NCBI GenBank assembly: GCA_002633005.1
Contig: NMRA01000027.1
Coordinates: forward strand, 347,265 to 411,264
Direction of reading: 5' to 3'
DNA from: Phoronis australis
Lineage: Eukaryota > Phoronida > Phoronidae
DNA: 64,000 nucleotides
Shown here piece by piece: positions 29,941-44,094 of the stretch (positions are counted from its first letter, which is position 1; the number at the start of each line of letters is the position of its first letter). A program made the translations under genes and the position numbers. The notes under the pieces are model-generated. The model had not been told where the DNA came from. It saw nothing but the letters and a program-made list of their open reading frames with translations, and made no database searches.

Positions 29941-30741
29941 GTAAGTTCACCTATAAAAACAATGAGTCACAGTTATAAATAACAGTAAAGGTTACCTTGC
30001 GTAAAGGTAAGGCACCTTTGGGCAAGGTACCACATTCATAAGGGAGGTTAGGAACATTTCACTTTCTCCTTTTGACTTTTCTCTCAGGTCATTTTGCGTA
30101 CCATTGGTCCTCATTCATTCCCCATCCCAGTATAGATTGTTTGTCCACATGGGTAGAATGATAGTGGTAGACATGTATAACATTCAATCAATAGACTGTA
30201 GAACTGTTAAGTTTTTTAGAAAATGTGATATTCACCTGCTCACAACTGGTGATGCACAATTAGAAATATATTTGTCATGTTCCTTGCATTCTGGGAAATA
30301 TGCATTCTGGGAAATATAGGTATGGTGGATCTCTTCATGATGGATATTTCAAGTATTTGCTGTTGTCAAAGTTTATTGTTTCCATGAAAAATAGAGGTGT
30401 TGAACATTCAAAGGGGCAAAAACACTGAAATCTTGACGAGTTTCAATTCCCAATGTTTCAATTTCAATTTCAAAACCATTGGTAAAAAAACAAGGATTCA
30501 GCAACTTTAAGAAATGTTTTATTCACACAACACAGTATTCAGTTAATGATTTTAAGGTGCATTCTTAGTGTTTGTCAACCTGTGAAGAAAATGTTACATT
30601 TCATTCTGTTTCCTATTTCCAGTAGTTCCATGGTTCCATCAATAGATGTTGCCAACTGCATTAGTGTGCATCTTTTTGTCAACTTATGTGCATCAACCCA
30701 ATTCTGTGGCAAGTCAGTCAGCAATCTTTGAATCAACATAA

Positions 30742-30813
30742 GAACCAGTAACATATTGATCCAGAGAACCAGCGAAATATTGGTCCATAGAACCAGAACT
30801 ATGTCGGTCCATG
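30742..30813 (+). repeat. 24-bp tandem repeat, three units
   Basis: GAACCAGTAACATATTGATC plus CAGA and two variants, at the point where CpG density rises. Confidence 0.65.
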
Positions 30814-33800
30814 GGACAGAGACTAGTCGCTCATCTCCCTTGGATACCGGTCTTGTACTTGTCACGATGGTAACAGATCCGCGTGCCCTTATCAGTTCTC
30901 CGTCCAGTGCCTCGAATACAGACCGGACGAACAAGTGACAAGGAGGCGTGGAATACGTAGGTCAGAAATGGGTCGTCCTGAAAGAGTATGATGAAAATGG
31001 CAATTCCAAGAGATTGAGATTGAGAATCAACGTGGTCAAACCATGCTTTGAATTGTGAACTTATCGTTATGCCGATAAAATACAATTTTGCTAAGCTCAT
31101 TTGATTTCATTTAATAACCAGGACTTGTGTGAAGTCAACTTCCAATGAAGTGAATGGGCTAACACTTCACCAAAACGCAAGCAACCTTGGTGATTTTTAT
31201 TCCAAAGAACGTTTTAATGTTTTATCCCTCTCCGTAACGTTATCGCATGCTCCTTGGCAATTGTTTGAATAGTAGACAGCTCAAACACGTCACGTGAAAT
31301 TTAATTTTGAGAAGACTATAAAATTTCAACATGACCAGTCGCTCACTTACACAACCCAGTGTCCACACTAGTGAAGTAACCCTATTTGGTATCGTCGCCA
31401 CACCAGGAACGTAAAGGTTGCGGATCTTTTTTTCCGCTCCCCTTGTAGATGGTGGCTCCTGCGGCTGCTTCTGTTTGCTCAAGTCGAGTGCTCGTCACGA
31501 TTGCATTGACATGCATTTCGTCACACACGCACACAGCCATATTCATTCATACTATGAGGGCCTGTTCACTCGCTATGTGCCACCTCTATTCGAGAACCCG
31601 CACGATACATTTGCGTACAAGAACAAAAGCACCTGCTTTGAATATATACTGAAGTAAAGTTGAGTATTGGTTCTGCGGACTTATGAGTTTGGCAAGGGTG
31701 CCGTGGCCACGTGCGAGTTTCTTGTACAAACTTGTGCCATATCTGCGCTTCTCTGTTGTCCAGAAGTGAAGTTAAAAGAGCCAAAGAGTGTTGAGAATTG
31801 ACACAACCACCACAAACGCGACGCCTCGGCATTATTTATAAAACCATAAACCACGAGAAAACGAGCGGCAATATCAGACGAATATTCACACTTATCACAA
31901 TGGATGACTAACGCTGTGATTGGTTGTTTCGATTCTGGGTGGTGTCGACCAATAAATGCTCGTAACTCGAGATCAGCTAACTAACATATCTTCACATAGT
32001 GGGTGCGGGCGTTCGAATGTGGCAGCCGATCCACTGACTGGTGAGGCTGTTTTTTATTCGTGTTTTGATTTTAATCACTTTAAAGATGATCGAGGTTTAC
32101 TGATACTATAATGGATGCTGTGGGACATGGTCATTCGAACGAATGGGTGTATCTCGGGGAGGGGGGTGCTGAACACGTGCGGAGGGAGATGCAGATGCTG
32201 AGCCGTTAAGTGTTCCCTGTCTTCAAAAAACTTACTTAATGCTTGCTTCTTTAGGATCTATTACGAATGGGTTACTTTGCAATATCCGGTAAATAAACGT
32301 TAAAATTTTCCATCGGCATGATATTGTAAAAATGACATGCTCAATGAACGAACTGCTTCCAATTTCGGTCACCCGGTCATGATTAACTTTGAACCTCTTT
32401 CTGACTGTTACCAACCAGCTGCCGCAGTAAGTGACAACCAGGTGCTTTTTATTTAACGCCCAATATTTCTGATTACTCGCTGCTCAGACATCGATTGAGG
32501 GACTACATCTCTAGGGTGAAAGTTATTACAATGGTTAGACCAAACTAACAAGACAGTTGTTATGTGGTCGAATCTCCACGGTCATGAATAAGTTGCGACT
32601 TTGAATCTTTCATGAACCATTGTCACACCACCCCCCCCCCTCACCTCCCTTAGTGAATGCGGTAACAATACGGTATTCCTGTTTTGTCCATTTTGCTCGT
32701 GAACGGTTACCAGTCTGCCAGGATCATGAACCGTCCAGACATATTGGCCGTGGACACCTTGGTGCTTGTTCCGTTCACACTACTCGTCTCTATTATAACA
32801 TTTGAGTTTCATACATACCTTTTTACGTCTCTTCTGAAACGTGTTCTCTCTCATAAGTGTCTCAAATATGAACCGCCCTCCACCTGTTTTCTCACAAATA
32901 AACCCATCTGTGCGAGTCGATGCCACGTCAATGGCCGTAGTATCAGTTGTAATGCAATTACGTATCACATGCACTCGCCCGCATGTGACCTCATAGATCT
33001 GAAACTCATACAGATAGATATAGAATGCAGCTCTCATAGTATCATTAGCTTACCAATGTACTCGTGTTACATGACTAACTCATCACTTGTGCCATATAAC
33101 CGGCACAACTAAATTATATTCACTTCAATCACGCGATCATTCCCAATGATATATTACGTTCATCATTCCGCAGTTGTGCGCTGCGTGTGTTAGACCTTCT
33201 ACACACTTTGAAGGATCTGATCTGAATCGTACCCCTATGGCGGTACAGCCATTTTTTGCGCTGATGTCGCTTTCCATAGTCTCTATAAAAGAAAGATGTG
33301 GTTTAAACAACTGTTTCAGGACTGCTTCAAACTGGCCTAGATGGTCATTCAAAGTCACCATAAGCTCAGTCGCCCATGTGTCGAAACCACTTCTCTGTGT
33401 TTAACAGGGCCGTGGCCATTTTGGATTTTAAAATAGTTGGCAGCGATGCTCAAACAATAATTTGAGATAGTTTGATTCATAAAGTGTTTTATGGCAGAGC
33501 CGTTCTGTGGTTTGGGTTTTACAAAGTTATTGCGCACACGTTCCTAACTTCACTGGCCGCTGTTGAATGTCTAAAATTCGCGAGCAAGCAAAGTTGTTCA
33601 CCGTCGACGCATAGCATAGACGCACTTCTTGTGAAAGCTTGATGAAATGTTGTACACCCAGTTATAGGGTCTGGGCTGCCTACCTTCAGGGGGGCCGGCG
33701 TATCGCCACTATCGTGCAGTATGAATTAACACAAATGTAGCTTGTTTCAATGTGCAGCTGGAGCCTGTTCCGCTTTTTCAAACCTCACAGATGAACTATC

Positions 33801-35346
33801 TTGCATACAACTCATCCACTTTCACAGTTGACATGGTCTCAGTTCGGGGTAAGTTAGATCACGCGCCCAGCTGTTTGATGTCGTTTTTCCATAAGAGAAC
33901 TGCTCTACTTCACTGTCCACAGTTTTTAGTCGTGGTCCTGTCTTGTAACATTCCCGACGACGTACCAAGTAATTGTGTCTAAGTGCTTAGAAGAGTTCGC
34001 CTCTGCACTCGTAACAGGATGTGTGTTGATGAGAGATAGGGAAGCGCCCAAATGCCGTTCTGTTATCTCGCCTGGGCAGCACCTTTACCATGCAAGAGGC
34101 TTTCATCGATATTCACCCCACCATGGCAATATAATTGCACTGACAAATATGTTCTCACGACCCGCGACATCGCTCATGAGGTTATTGTCAACCTTTCGTT
34201 CTATCTGGCCGACTACGAACGAGAATTGAAGGTAATTTAAATATGGCATTGTATTTCTGAGTTAGCGGTCCATGGAACCCATATGTGTCGCGCATGCTTG
34301 TTCAAACGGGCAATATTTTCAGCTTCTGCGGGAGTTTGTCTGCAATTCAGTTAATTAATTTGATGGGAAACCACATGGGACATGTCTTGCTGTGTTAATA
34401 CTTAATTAAACTGATAACCTCTGACGTCGTTCTAGTGGCTCAACAAACAGAAGGCAACATTATGCCTACCAATTTTCGATTTATGCCACTTACTGTTATA
34501 AAATCCGTCTCATCTCGTTTCTTACTTAGCTTAGAAGAAACGATTTCTAGCCTTGAGAGCAACCAATTGTCCGATTAGTGCTGCATACCAGGCCCATTAC
34601 ATTGCTTGTCACGGTAGGTTAGTTTCAGTCTCTAATGCAGTATCGCCGTCAGCCGAACAGATGCCATCTTTGAACCAATAGGAAAAATTCTACTATTCGT
34701 TAGCGTTTTGAGAGCACAAAATCGTCATTCGCTTGACCTAATGTGGCGACAATGTTTTAGTATACTATCCCATGGTGGCAGTTTGACGGCGTAGTGGTTG
34801 CAAAGGGTTTATAAAAGACGCTGAAATTTTTCGCACCGTATTAAATTCAAACAAGAATGGAGAACTGTTTCTTTAAAATCCCCTATCGCCATCTTGCGAA
34901 AATGGCTGCTACATGCGATTTGTGGTGACCAATTTCAATTCCCACAAAGGGTAAAAAAGTAATTACGTCGCATCCCAAGAACAAAGTAAACACGCTTGTT
35001 AAGAAAGACGGTGAATATGTTTTACAGCGAAAATGCGCATGTTTGCAGCTTATGTAGTCACGAGTCCAGTGTTCAAAAGTTCGTTTTTTCAAAGCGAGAC
35101 ATTTAGCCAGCTATCTTTAGTTTGTATCAAAGTAGAACGGAAAATGTTGTAATTTCAGTTTCTCAAGTTCGATTTACACTACCAAGATTAGACCCCGAGT
35201 CCTGGTTATGACTTTTCCATTTTATAACCTTTATGTACTAAGAATTGCTACTGCTCACACTGCAATACTGTTAAAACCTGTTACTGGTTTGAATTTGATT
35301 CATAAAGGCAACACAATACAACGAGTGGCCGTTCGCACTGGCTTGT

Positions 35347-35613
35347 AACCGTTGCAACTGCACGCTAAACCAGTCTTCCTCGCTCAACCATTGCAACTGC
35401 ACGCTAAACCAACCTTCCTCACTAATCGTTGCAACTGCACGCTAAACCAACCTTCCTCACTAACCGTTGCAACTGCACGCTAAACCAACCTTCCTCACTA
35501 ACCGTTGCAACTGCGCGCTAAACCAACTTCCTCACTAACCGTTGCAACTGCACGCTAAACCAACCTTTCTCACTAACCGTTGCAACTGCACGCTGAACCA
35601 GCCTTTCTCACGC
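35347..35613 (+). repeat. 38-bp tandem array, seven units, with GTTGCAAC core
   Basis: The unit is AACCGTTGCAACTGCACGCT then AAACCAACCTTCCTCACT. Every unit keeps the palindrome GTTGCAAC or CATTGCAAC variant, and most keep the Myb-type site CAACGG on the minus strand. Confidence 0.88.
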
Positions 35614-38338
35614 TATGACAGTTACAACCTTTAAACTAGTTTTACAAGTTCATAAGCGCTTTGGTGTGAATAGTACGTAGCAGCTAGGAATATTTGTGTG
35701 GGTGTGCAGTGTTATGCTCCCTTTGAATATTGCAACGTTTCCCATCCCTATTCTTATCAAATTCGTCTCTCATGTGCCACACATTTGTGGGTGTATAACG
35801 CTTTCCTCGACTGGTGTTAAGGCATGAGTAAGTAGCCCGATATATTTTTAACCCTAATGATTTTTTTCGTTTAATCCAAGTTTGTGAGCACCGAAAGACA
35901 TTGGTGTAATTAATTTCATTTAGATTCAGTTGAACAAAAGTACGTGTAGACGCACGTGCACACATTTACTCAAACATAGGCTTACACGAACACGCATTCC
36001 CATTCATTCGTCTAACACTATCATTTTCACACAAGAGTTATTTAGTATTGTGACGACAAAAGCCGTGTTTTGTGTGTCACGAAATCAGTTTCGTTTTTGA
36101 CAAGCAAACAAAGATTTCGTTATCATCTTTCGTTTTCGTTACGTGACTGCAGGACAGTGAGTGAAAAAAGTCTGCGCTCACGCGCCACACGTTGCCACCA
36201 AATGACTGGCCTCTGACAGTCTACTCACTCGTGACCGATTCCCACCTCCCTCTGGTCGCCAAAGTAGTTCGCCTATCGCCGTAGAAGATGCAAAATTCTT
36301 TCCCCCTCCAAGGTCACCGAGTTTTGTTTACATACATTCTATCCATGCCAAATCTACAAATTTACCTACAAATCCCTCGGAAGTGTTTGCTTAATTGTTA
36401 ATTGATCTCATCAAATGAAAAGATTGACAGAGTGACACAAACCCAACCCCGTATTCATACATAGCTTGAAATTATTTTTGACTGGATTAGTTAAAACCGG
36501 TTTATACAGCACTCAATGACACACCGTTGCACACGCGTTCAGCGTCTTCACATGCACAGGCAAACCAACACAATTCAAACTGGACGAAGAAATGATAAGG
36601 GTGCCTCATCGGTTTTACAACCTCAGCAGTCGGAGAGCATGCGCTAAACGCCTGCTGCACGTCACCACCATTGCCATTATCTCTGAATGCGACGTGCTCC
36701 GTACGTCCAAGGTCAATGGTTTCGATGATATTCATCTGGAAGATAATAAAATTAAGATTAAAACAATGTTAAAATAACTTTGTGGTACCAAGGTTTCTTA
36801 CAAAAGACCGTAATGGCTTCTCCGATGACCACATGGCATTGAAGTCTGAACTTGTTTTTGGCGGCCGCGGTAATCCGATATTTCGTAAAAGTACAAATAG
36901 GGTTTCTGGTTGTCGACAACAGAGGTGACAGCGAAATGTGAGAGCGTGAGTGTTCCATTGCCTTCTAACAAATGCATTACATTGGTATTGCTTTGAAAAC
37001 TGTCAGTCTAAATCTTGTCATTGCTCCAGGGGACACGTTGATTGATGCCTTCATTCTCCGTCATTTAAACGCGTTCACGTGAGCAATGAACAAATTATCA
37101 TCTCGATATCGTTTGCCTTCAGGAACCTCGTCTGCTGTTGTTTTCGGTCATTTGTTGGAACAAACGCGTTGAATACAAATTTCATAATAAGGCGACTTGA
37201 GTGAGCTACTGCAATTCTTCGATGGAATCGGTGAAATTCCAGTCCTTATACGCTTTAAATGCGGTGAAATATAGGGTGCGGGAGTGACTGAACAGCCCGT
37301 GTTATATTTGACACTGGAACTGGTCGGGGAGGATGTTATACACTTCGTATTTCACCAGTTATCGTGTTTCTCTGCATTGTTGTCTGAACTCAAAACATAT
37401 TTAGCACTCGATCTTAATCCCACCAAATATCGGCCTTGTTTTTTGCCGTTGAACCTTTCCCTAGCTCCATGTCGATTGTAAGACACTTCACGAGCGTTCT
37501 GTTCCTCTGTATAATGCTCAAAATGAAGTGACGTTTTATGCGACAACGAGCTTATGCAGAAAAAGACATCCTTTGGTTTATTGAACAGGATGATGAAAAT
37601 ATCTGAAAGTCAAACATATTAACTTAGTTTTTGATAAATCAGCGATACAGTAAAGTGCTCTTTAGTTACCGTCATTGCTTGTCATGAGTTGCGTTTTACC
37701 CATGAACCCTTCATGAGCCACCAGGCTCATTGGTCACGTGGCTCAATGGATGGCAGAGTGATAAACGTAAAAATTCTATTGGCTTTCTACTATAGGGAAA
37801 TTTATACTTTTTTAACTTTCAATCTTTAGTTTTGTTTTTGTTTTGTTTTATTTGGCTAATTACACAGGCTTGTCGATAAGATCCTACATAACCATAAATA
37901 CATTTTCAGTGCCGGCCTTTGGCGAGTTACATATCCTTGTTTAGACGTAAACTTGCGGTTACTTCCTGTCTTTCTTATACTCTAAGTGCCAGATCAAGTC
38001 TGCATGCGAATAATTCTCTGACAGACTAACAGTATTTCGACTGTCATTGCTTGCAATACACTACGGCGGTTTACGCTTCGTCTAGTGATTCTAGTAAAGG
38101 TCATTATTCTGTAATCGGATGAGACCTTACAAAAAGAGATTCGCATTCGTGTTCCCGTTTCCATGGAGATTGCTGTAAGTGGGTAAATCGCATTGGAACA
38201 GATGACAAAGTTTTGCAGTCTAATGTGAATCACCACGGTCATAGATGTATTTTTAGAAGACAGCTTAGCAGCCGGACTATATATAAAATATATGCATAAT
38301 ATGTTTTCAGCAGTGTTTTCATTATTATGCATTTTCCT

Positions 38339-38400
38339 AAAATTCACTTTAAAACTACAATCAGAGGTAATATCATACAATCAGAGGTAATATCAAACTA
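38339..38400 (+). repeat. Short direct duplication
   Basis: ACAATCAGAGGTAATATCA occurs twice in a row near 38357-38395. Confidence 0.6.
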
Positions 38401-41400
38401 TGTAAGTCGTCTCACTTCTTCCTTAAGTTATATTATCGAAATCACATTTTCCATTGACTTTGAACCGTTTGTTCCACGTGTAATAAATAAAAGTATGGCC
38501 TTCCCTAGACGAGATACTCGCGAAAGCGCAATATCACGTAAGTCTTCGTGAGATATCGCCATGGATTACAGGCCAAGCAAGTAATCACAACAACTAAGTT
38601 CGCGAGTGTCTTGCGTCTTGCACTAGCTATTAAATGTACACGTCACGAACTTTTTAATGCGAAGATAGAAACTGAGTTTTATCTTCAAACAAAGCTAAGA
38701 CATCAGGAAGTAAAAAATAGTTTCGAAATTATCACTTTTGGAATGGTTGGCCGGCCCACTGCCCTGTACACTCGTGCATTGGCAAGAACAGTTTTGGAGT
38801 CCGCTTTGGTAGAGTTAAGTTGTTTATTTATAAGTAAATTACTCAGTTAAATTAGGTGAGGAAGAAACGTAGCTACCTGTAGGCAAGTAAGACCCACGAG
38901 ATTTCTAAATGAAAACTGTCATGACGCACTTTCATGAACATATTCTGTAATCGTGTGAAAATTATAATGTAGCCAACGTTGTATCCCTGACATTATAGTA
39001 CTATAGATCATTATGTTAGAGATGCGACTATGAAAGACAACTTTGATCCGTAGTGGTGTAGACTTGCGCTTCCAATAATAACAGTGGCGACACTTTTAAT
39101 GCTCCTGTTTAAGTTTAGAATAGAACAAAATGCTTTCAGGCATGGGAAAACTGAAATATGTCTACCGAACTTGTGATTAACTGAAGACCTGCTATGTTAA
39201 GTCTTCATGACGAGAATCCAGCGCTGGAAATCAAAATCGATATTTTTGTTAACTGGCTAATAACGATATTGTACCGCTGTAGTTTCTTGAATCACGTACT
39301 CGACTTGTCGATATGAAAGCGAAAAAGCACCATAAAATTTCAAAAGAGCGCATATCTTCAGCAGACAACCCAGCACGAAGTCTTGTACTAATCCCGATGA
39401 TAGTAATTTTTAAATTGCAATCATGCACGAGTTAAAACTCGTGCCTGACTTACCGTCCACCTACCTTTTAGTAAAGTCTACATGTTTACGAAGAACATTA
39501 ATGTAATGGAATTATTCATATGAAGTTTGTTTTTCATATTCTTCCGTGTTCTTACAGTGTTACTCACGCGAGTGACTCCATTGTGACGTCACATCCTAAG
39601 TTAGACAGACGGTATGACTGAAACATCCAGGATAATGCATCTCCACGCTAGTAACAACTGACGACCTTTCCCTTCGACCGGTCAAATACTTTTTAGATGG
39701 TTTTCCGAAGGATAACTCCGCCTTATTGTCATGGTCACCAATCAAAATAGATGACTGGGCAAGTGAAATGTCAATCAAATTTTCATCCAGTTTCGCATCA
39801 ATTAGTCCTTGCTTCTTTACCGACAGGCGAATACACTATGCCATACTACATGAAAAGCGACGTTCTTTTATTCAGCTGATCGAATATTGTTATATCGAGA
39901 AAAAGCTGTGGCACTTTAGATTTGTTCCAGTCGAGCAAAGTGACGGAACAGCCGATCGTGCTTTGGATCACTTGGACGTTTTGTGGATTCAGTTTGGGGT
40001 GCAGATGCTCCCCTATCTTGAACGCTGTTACTTACGACAAATCTCTAAAATTCCTCAGTTAAACCCACCATGTCTTGATTGATTGACAAATAATGACCGT
40101 CAAGAGAACAATGTGCGTTTTATTGTCGTTGAATATTGATGAGAAAACTTGTCACTCGCTGAGGACTAGAAATCAGTGCTTGACAGAGGGTTGGCTAAGA
40201 CTCCGTGTATCGATATGAACATGTGCATGGCCTCACCTTCGACACGCGGGGGTGTTAACAGGATTTACTACACAAAGTTCACAACCACTGTACAGATGAC
40301 CTCGACTTCAGTTTTCTCTAATCTTGCACGTTAGCAATGGACATCTGATTTAAGTTGAGATAACTGTCAGCTATTGGTTGTGAAATAAATGGCGACAGCC
40401 AAACACTAGTCATACGACATATTTGTCAACCTTTCAAAACGATGTAAGAGCTTCACTTTATCCGTTCAAACCTCAACGTTTTTTAAAAATCGTCACGCAT
40501 GGCTGACTCCAATTGGGTTGGGCAAAACTATCCGACTTCCCTTCATATAGTAGACTTACATTTGCATTCACAGATTCTACTTCTGTGTATTTAGTATACA
40601 CACCCTCATTGTCAGACAACGGAAATGTAGGCAGATGTTGCTGCAGATTAAATTGTGTTAGGCTATAGTCAATTTAGTAGACAGGTCACACGAGCACGTG
40701 AAAGCAGATGAAATTGGTCGCTTGTATGTATAGTTTATACTTACACGAAGTCGGTGATATACTATCGCAGAGGGGAACTCCAAAAATAAGCAAAACTATT
40801 AAAACACGTGCATAACACTATTTCACCAAACAATGAACCCCCATTGTACTAAACTACGTCCCCTGGTCTCGACCATCAGATGTCATTATCGAGCACTTAT
40901 GCAAATAAACTAATGAATAAAGATGATGAATGAAACATCTGTCTTTATTTCATAAACTTATCAATGCGCTTCTGCTCACCCGGAGGCTGTGTAATGATTC
41001 ACCATATAATACGATCATTCAACATGAGACTTCAATCTACAGAAATGCTACGGAGACCAGGAGAAAGACTCAAAGGCTTTCGAGAAATCAATAAATGCCT
41101 GTGTTGTCTGTGGCAAATGTCTAAGCAATTGCATTTTGATCTTTAAAAATATCAACGCAGTCAATACATTACATTAATGCTAAAATATTAATACAGGCAC
41201 TAGAAATACATCTGTGGTAAAGAACATCTTTTTCACTGAAAACAAAACCAGTAGGTTTGACGGAAGGTATAGAGCACGTGGACTAATAAATGCAGTGCTG
41301 ATGAAGCAATGATCAAACACAATGACAAACGATGAAACTGCTGCGACATTTGTTAAGACAGCAAAATCGCAAGTTGATTTAACGTTTACGACGTCTAACT

Positions 41401-42279
41401 TTCAAATGTTTCTCAAACGACTGTTTTACTGGATTCATGATAATTTTTGACTAGTAGACTACAATATGATTTAAACTTACTTGAAATTAACTCATTCTTC
41501 CCTTTCTTTGTGATTGCTGTACGTTCCATATGTTACGCTCTGCATCATCACACTGAAGCTTTCCAACTCACCAAGTACCTGAAAATAAGATACCGGCGGA
41601 TTTATCTAACCACCTGCCTGGGTTCGGGGGGGAGCATGCCGGTATTGATATACCGTAAGTCACCAATACTCGCCCAGTTATGTTATCGCGCAGCTATGAT
41701 TTGATACCGGCTGGGTTTCTCTCGTTGGGTGGTATTGGCCAAGGACTCGCAGTTAACTAGTTATGTGCCTTTTCTTCAATTCTCGTCTCTGGTAATGGGT
41801 AATTTGCAGTAAATCAGCTCGGATAGATATTTTGGGTTGATGGGTTAACGGTTTCGGGCAAGAAAATCCTGTTGTGTTCTTTTGGTGTAAGAAGTGGTGC
41901 AAAGTGTTGGCGACCTCATGTGAGACATTTAGTCCGCGTGCGGAATGTGACCGCTAGGAGTAAGTATCACTATGTCATGGGTACACGTTTTGTTCTGGTT
42001 TTCCTGTCATTAGAATGGTTTGGAGTTTGGATGGGCTGTTTCTGCCAAACATTTTTATCCCGCCGGGAATGACAGTCTATCAGTGGCGAGAAAAAACTTC
42101 CGTAGCGATTGTCGTGGTCGCCTTTATTTGCACTACCAGTAAGTGCGTAAGAAGAAAGTTTCTAGGCGTCTCATTTGGCCGACTTATATTTTGCTAACGT
42201 CGTATAGTGGTAACTTGTGAGTGTGTTTGCATACTTGTGCATAGTTAACCTCTCCGTCCGTTTCAGAGTATTATTGATA

Positions 42280-42298
42280 ACAACGCCCTCTGGTGGTG
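42280..42298 (-). promoter_or_regulatory. Candidate CTCF-type site
   Basis: AACGCCCTCTGGTGGTG; inverted CACCACCAGAGGGCGTT fits CCASYAGRKGGCR. Isolated, in the intergenic domain. Confidence 0.35.
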
Positions 42299-44067
42299 TT
42301 AGACATTCATTGTATCTTCGCACATGACCCTATGGTTACATTGCCGAGTGGATACAAAGATTTAAACCTTAGTTTGTACATTGCGCCATCATTCGCCTGC
42401 TATTTTTAGAGTTTCGGTTAACGTACACCAGTTCAGTAGGTTCATCTTTGTTGATTGGACTCGAACTTTTCAAGTTTATCATTTAACACAATGGACTTCC
42501 TTATCCCGACTACATTAACGACCACTAATTTGTTTGTTATAAGCTCTCCATCATTTGAGGTTAATCATTGGTTTGTAGTATTGAAACTTGTTTTATTTTC
42601 TATATGAGAATGAGTATGGGCGGCAGGCTTAATAAACCCTGTCAGTTTTTGAATTGTTTACTGAGTGGGAGTCGCCGTTCGAGGTAGTCACGCGTAAATA
42701 ACTAGCGCTCATTCATGTTCACTACAGGCGGCTGGCGAGCTGGTTATAAGATTACTATCTATTTCGTACAATTCACGCATTTTGTTCTTTGCACCCTCAG
42801 TTAGGATACGCTCGCTTGGGTTTTCACTTTTCAAAAAGTTGTGCTACCTTTCCTTGTGTTTTGTAATATTATACACCCTTATCTGTGACCTGTCAAAAGG
42901 TATACAGCGCCGTAGCCGCCACGCCGTGGGAGTGGTTGATGTGGCGTCACCTCAGCTACCAAACAAACGTGCGTTACCAGGACAGAACAATGCAGATAAA
43001 TTCCTCAACAAGCAATCCAACGGTCCGTCCGTTCGAGCTGCAACTCATAGATACACCAGCCGTTTACCAAAGTTGACTTTTGATTCATAGACCCCTGTCA
43101 CGTTTAGGTCGTCCACTGGTCCCAATAAGTTAGGAGGACGATGCACCGCACCAAAATAATATCTAGCCCTGTGAAAATGGATCGGCCCACGTGAATATAA
43201 TGCTACGTTGTGATAAAATTGCCGAGGGTGACAGCGCATTGTAAAGTTGATCGTCGTTTAATCCTCACAACAGTGTACAACCCATCGTTGTCATAGTTAC
43301 CGCCTCACTGGCATTTGGGTAGCTTTATCTATTAATACGTGGTATTATTAGCGCTTTAATACAATTAAACAATTGAAGTCGTTTTGAAATTGACAATTCA
43401 CATAGACTTACTTACATTGATTCTAATTGATAATAACTAATGGTATCTACAACACAAAACCTTTGAACGAACAATGCACAGTATTTAGATAAAGATCCCA
43501 ATAAATCCGACGAACATTCTTAAACGTTTTTATCTGATAATAAACGTATGAAAGCATCAGCTTGAGATATTTCAATTTATGAACAATTGGCCGCTGCAGA
43601 TAAGACATAATCGCTTTTATCCACTTCTGCCACCGCTCTCATCCTATTGTTTAGACATTAAAAGTAATATTGCATGCATTATTGCCTTGGGACACCCTGT
43701 TTCACGGCTGTGGCGAGTGTAAAAGAGTTTTAGTTTAATTTTGCCATCCTCACAAAAATCTAGTCATTAAGTATGGCGTGTTAATACTTCTTGTTTTTAC
43801 GATTCGGCATGGAGCTCATAGGTGTTGTTTTGATCTCTCAGTTAATTAGACTCATTATATATTACTTTGAAGTTCACTGACCCGCCGAAGCGGCGCACAA
43901 TAGTTTGTCTATAGTGAGTAAAACGACAAGACAATGCATACTCGTGGTATTCCCGTGAGGTGCTGTGTTTAAAAGATAAAATGACTGGAATTCCTAACGT
44001 CTCACAGATAAACCTAGTCTGTTGCTAGGTGGGACATGATTTAGAAACATCCAACCAATCATTGAAA

Positions 44068-44094
44068 CGTGTTGCGTTCCGTAGACGCAACACG
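44068..44094. repeat. 10-bp perfect stem hairpin
   Basis: CGTGTTGCGT, a 7-base loop, then ACGCAACACG. It overlaps a ~55-bp segment related to one at 38503-38558. Confidence 0.7.

Larger units (their letters stand above)
28011..30780. other. CpG-poor stretch downstream of MIS18BP1, no secure gene
   Basis: CpG stays as low as in the gene body until about 30,780, so transcription or methylation may extend past the first poly(A) signal. One possible coding exon (29859-29940, plus strand) is described among the findings. Otherwise I see only short frames and the small repeat at 28435. Confidence 0.5.

Noticed and set aside
30575-30934. Minus-strand 119-codon frame containing DIVLVLW-type repeats
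   Set aside because: Driven by the 24-bp tandem repeat at 30742; no family resemblance.
33137-33361. Minus-strand frame beginning MVTLNDHLGQFEAVLKQL
   Set aside because: Protein-like at first sight, but short, without clear splice sites, promoter or recognised family; consistent with chance in 64 kb.
35347-35613. CRISPR-like array
   Set aside because: Units are contiguous with no unique spacers; this is a eukaryotic tandem repeat, as are the other arrays in the window.
39726-40082. Plus-strand 118-codon frame beginning MSWSPIKIDDWASEM
   Set aside because: Longest non-repeat frame in the intergenic domain but with no motif, splice or promoter support.
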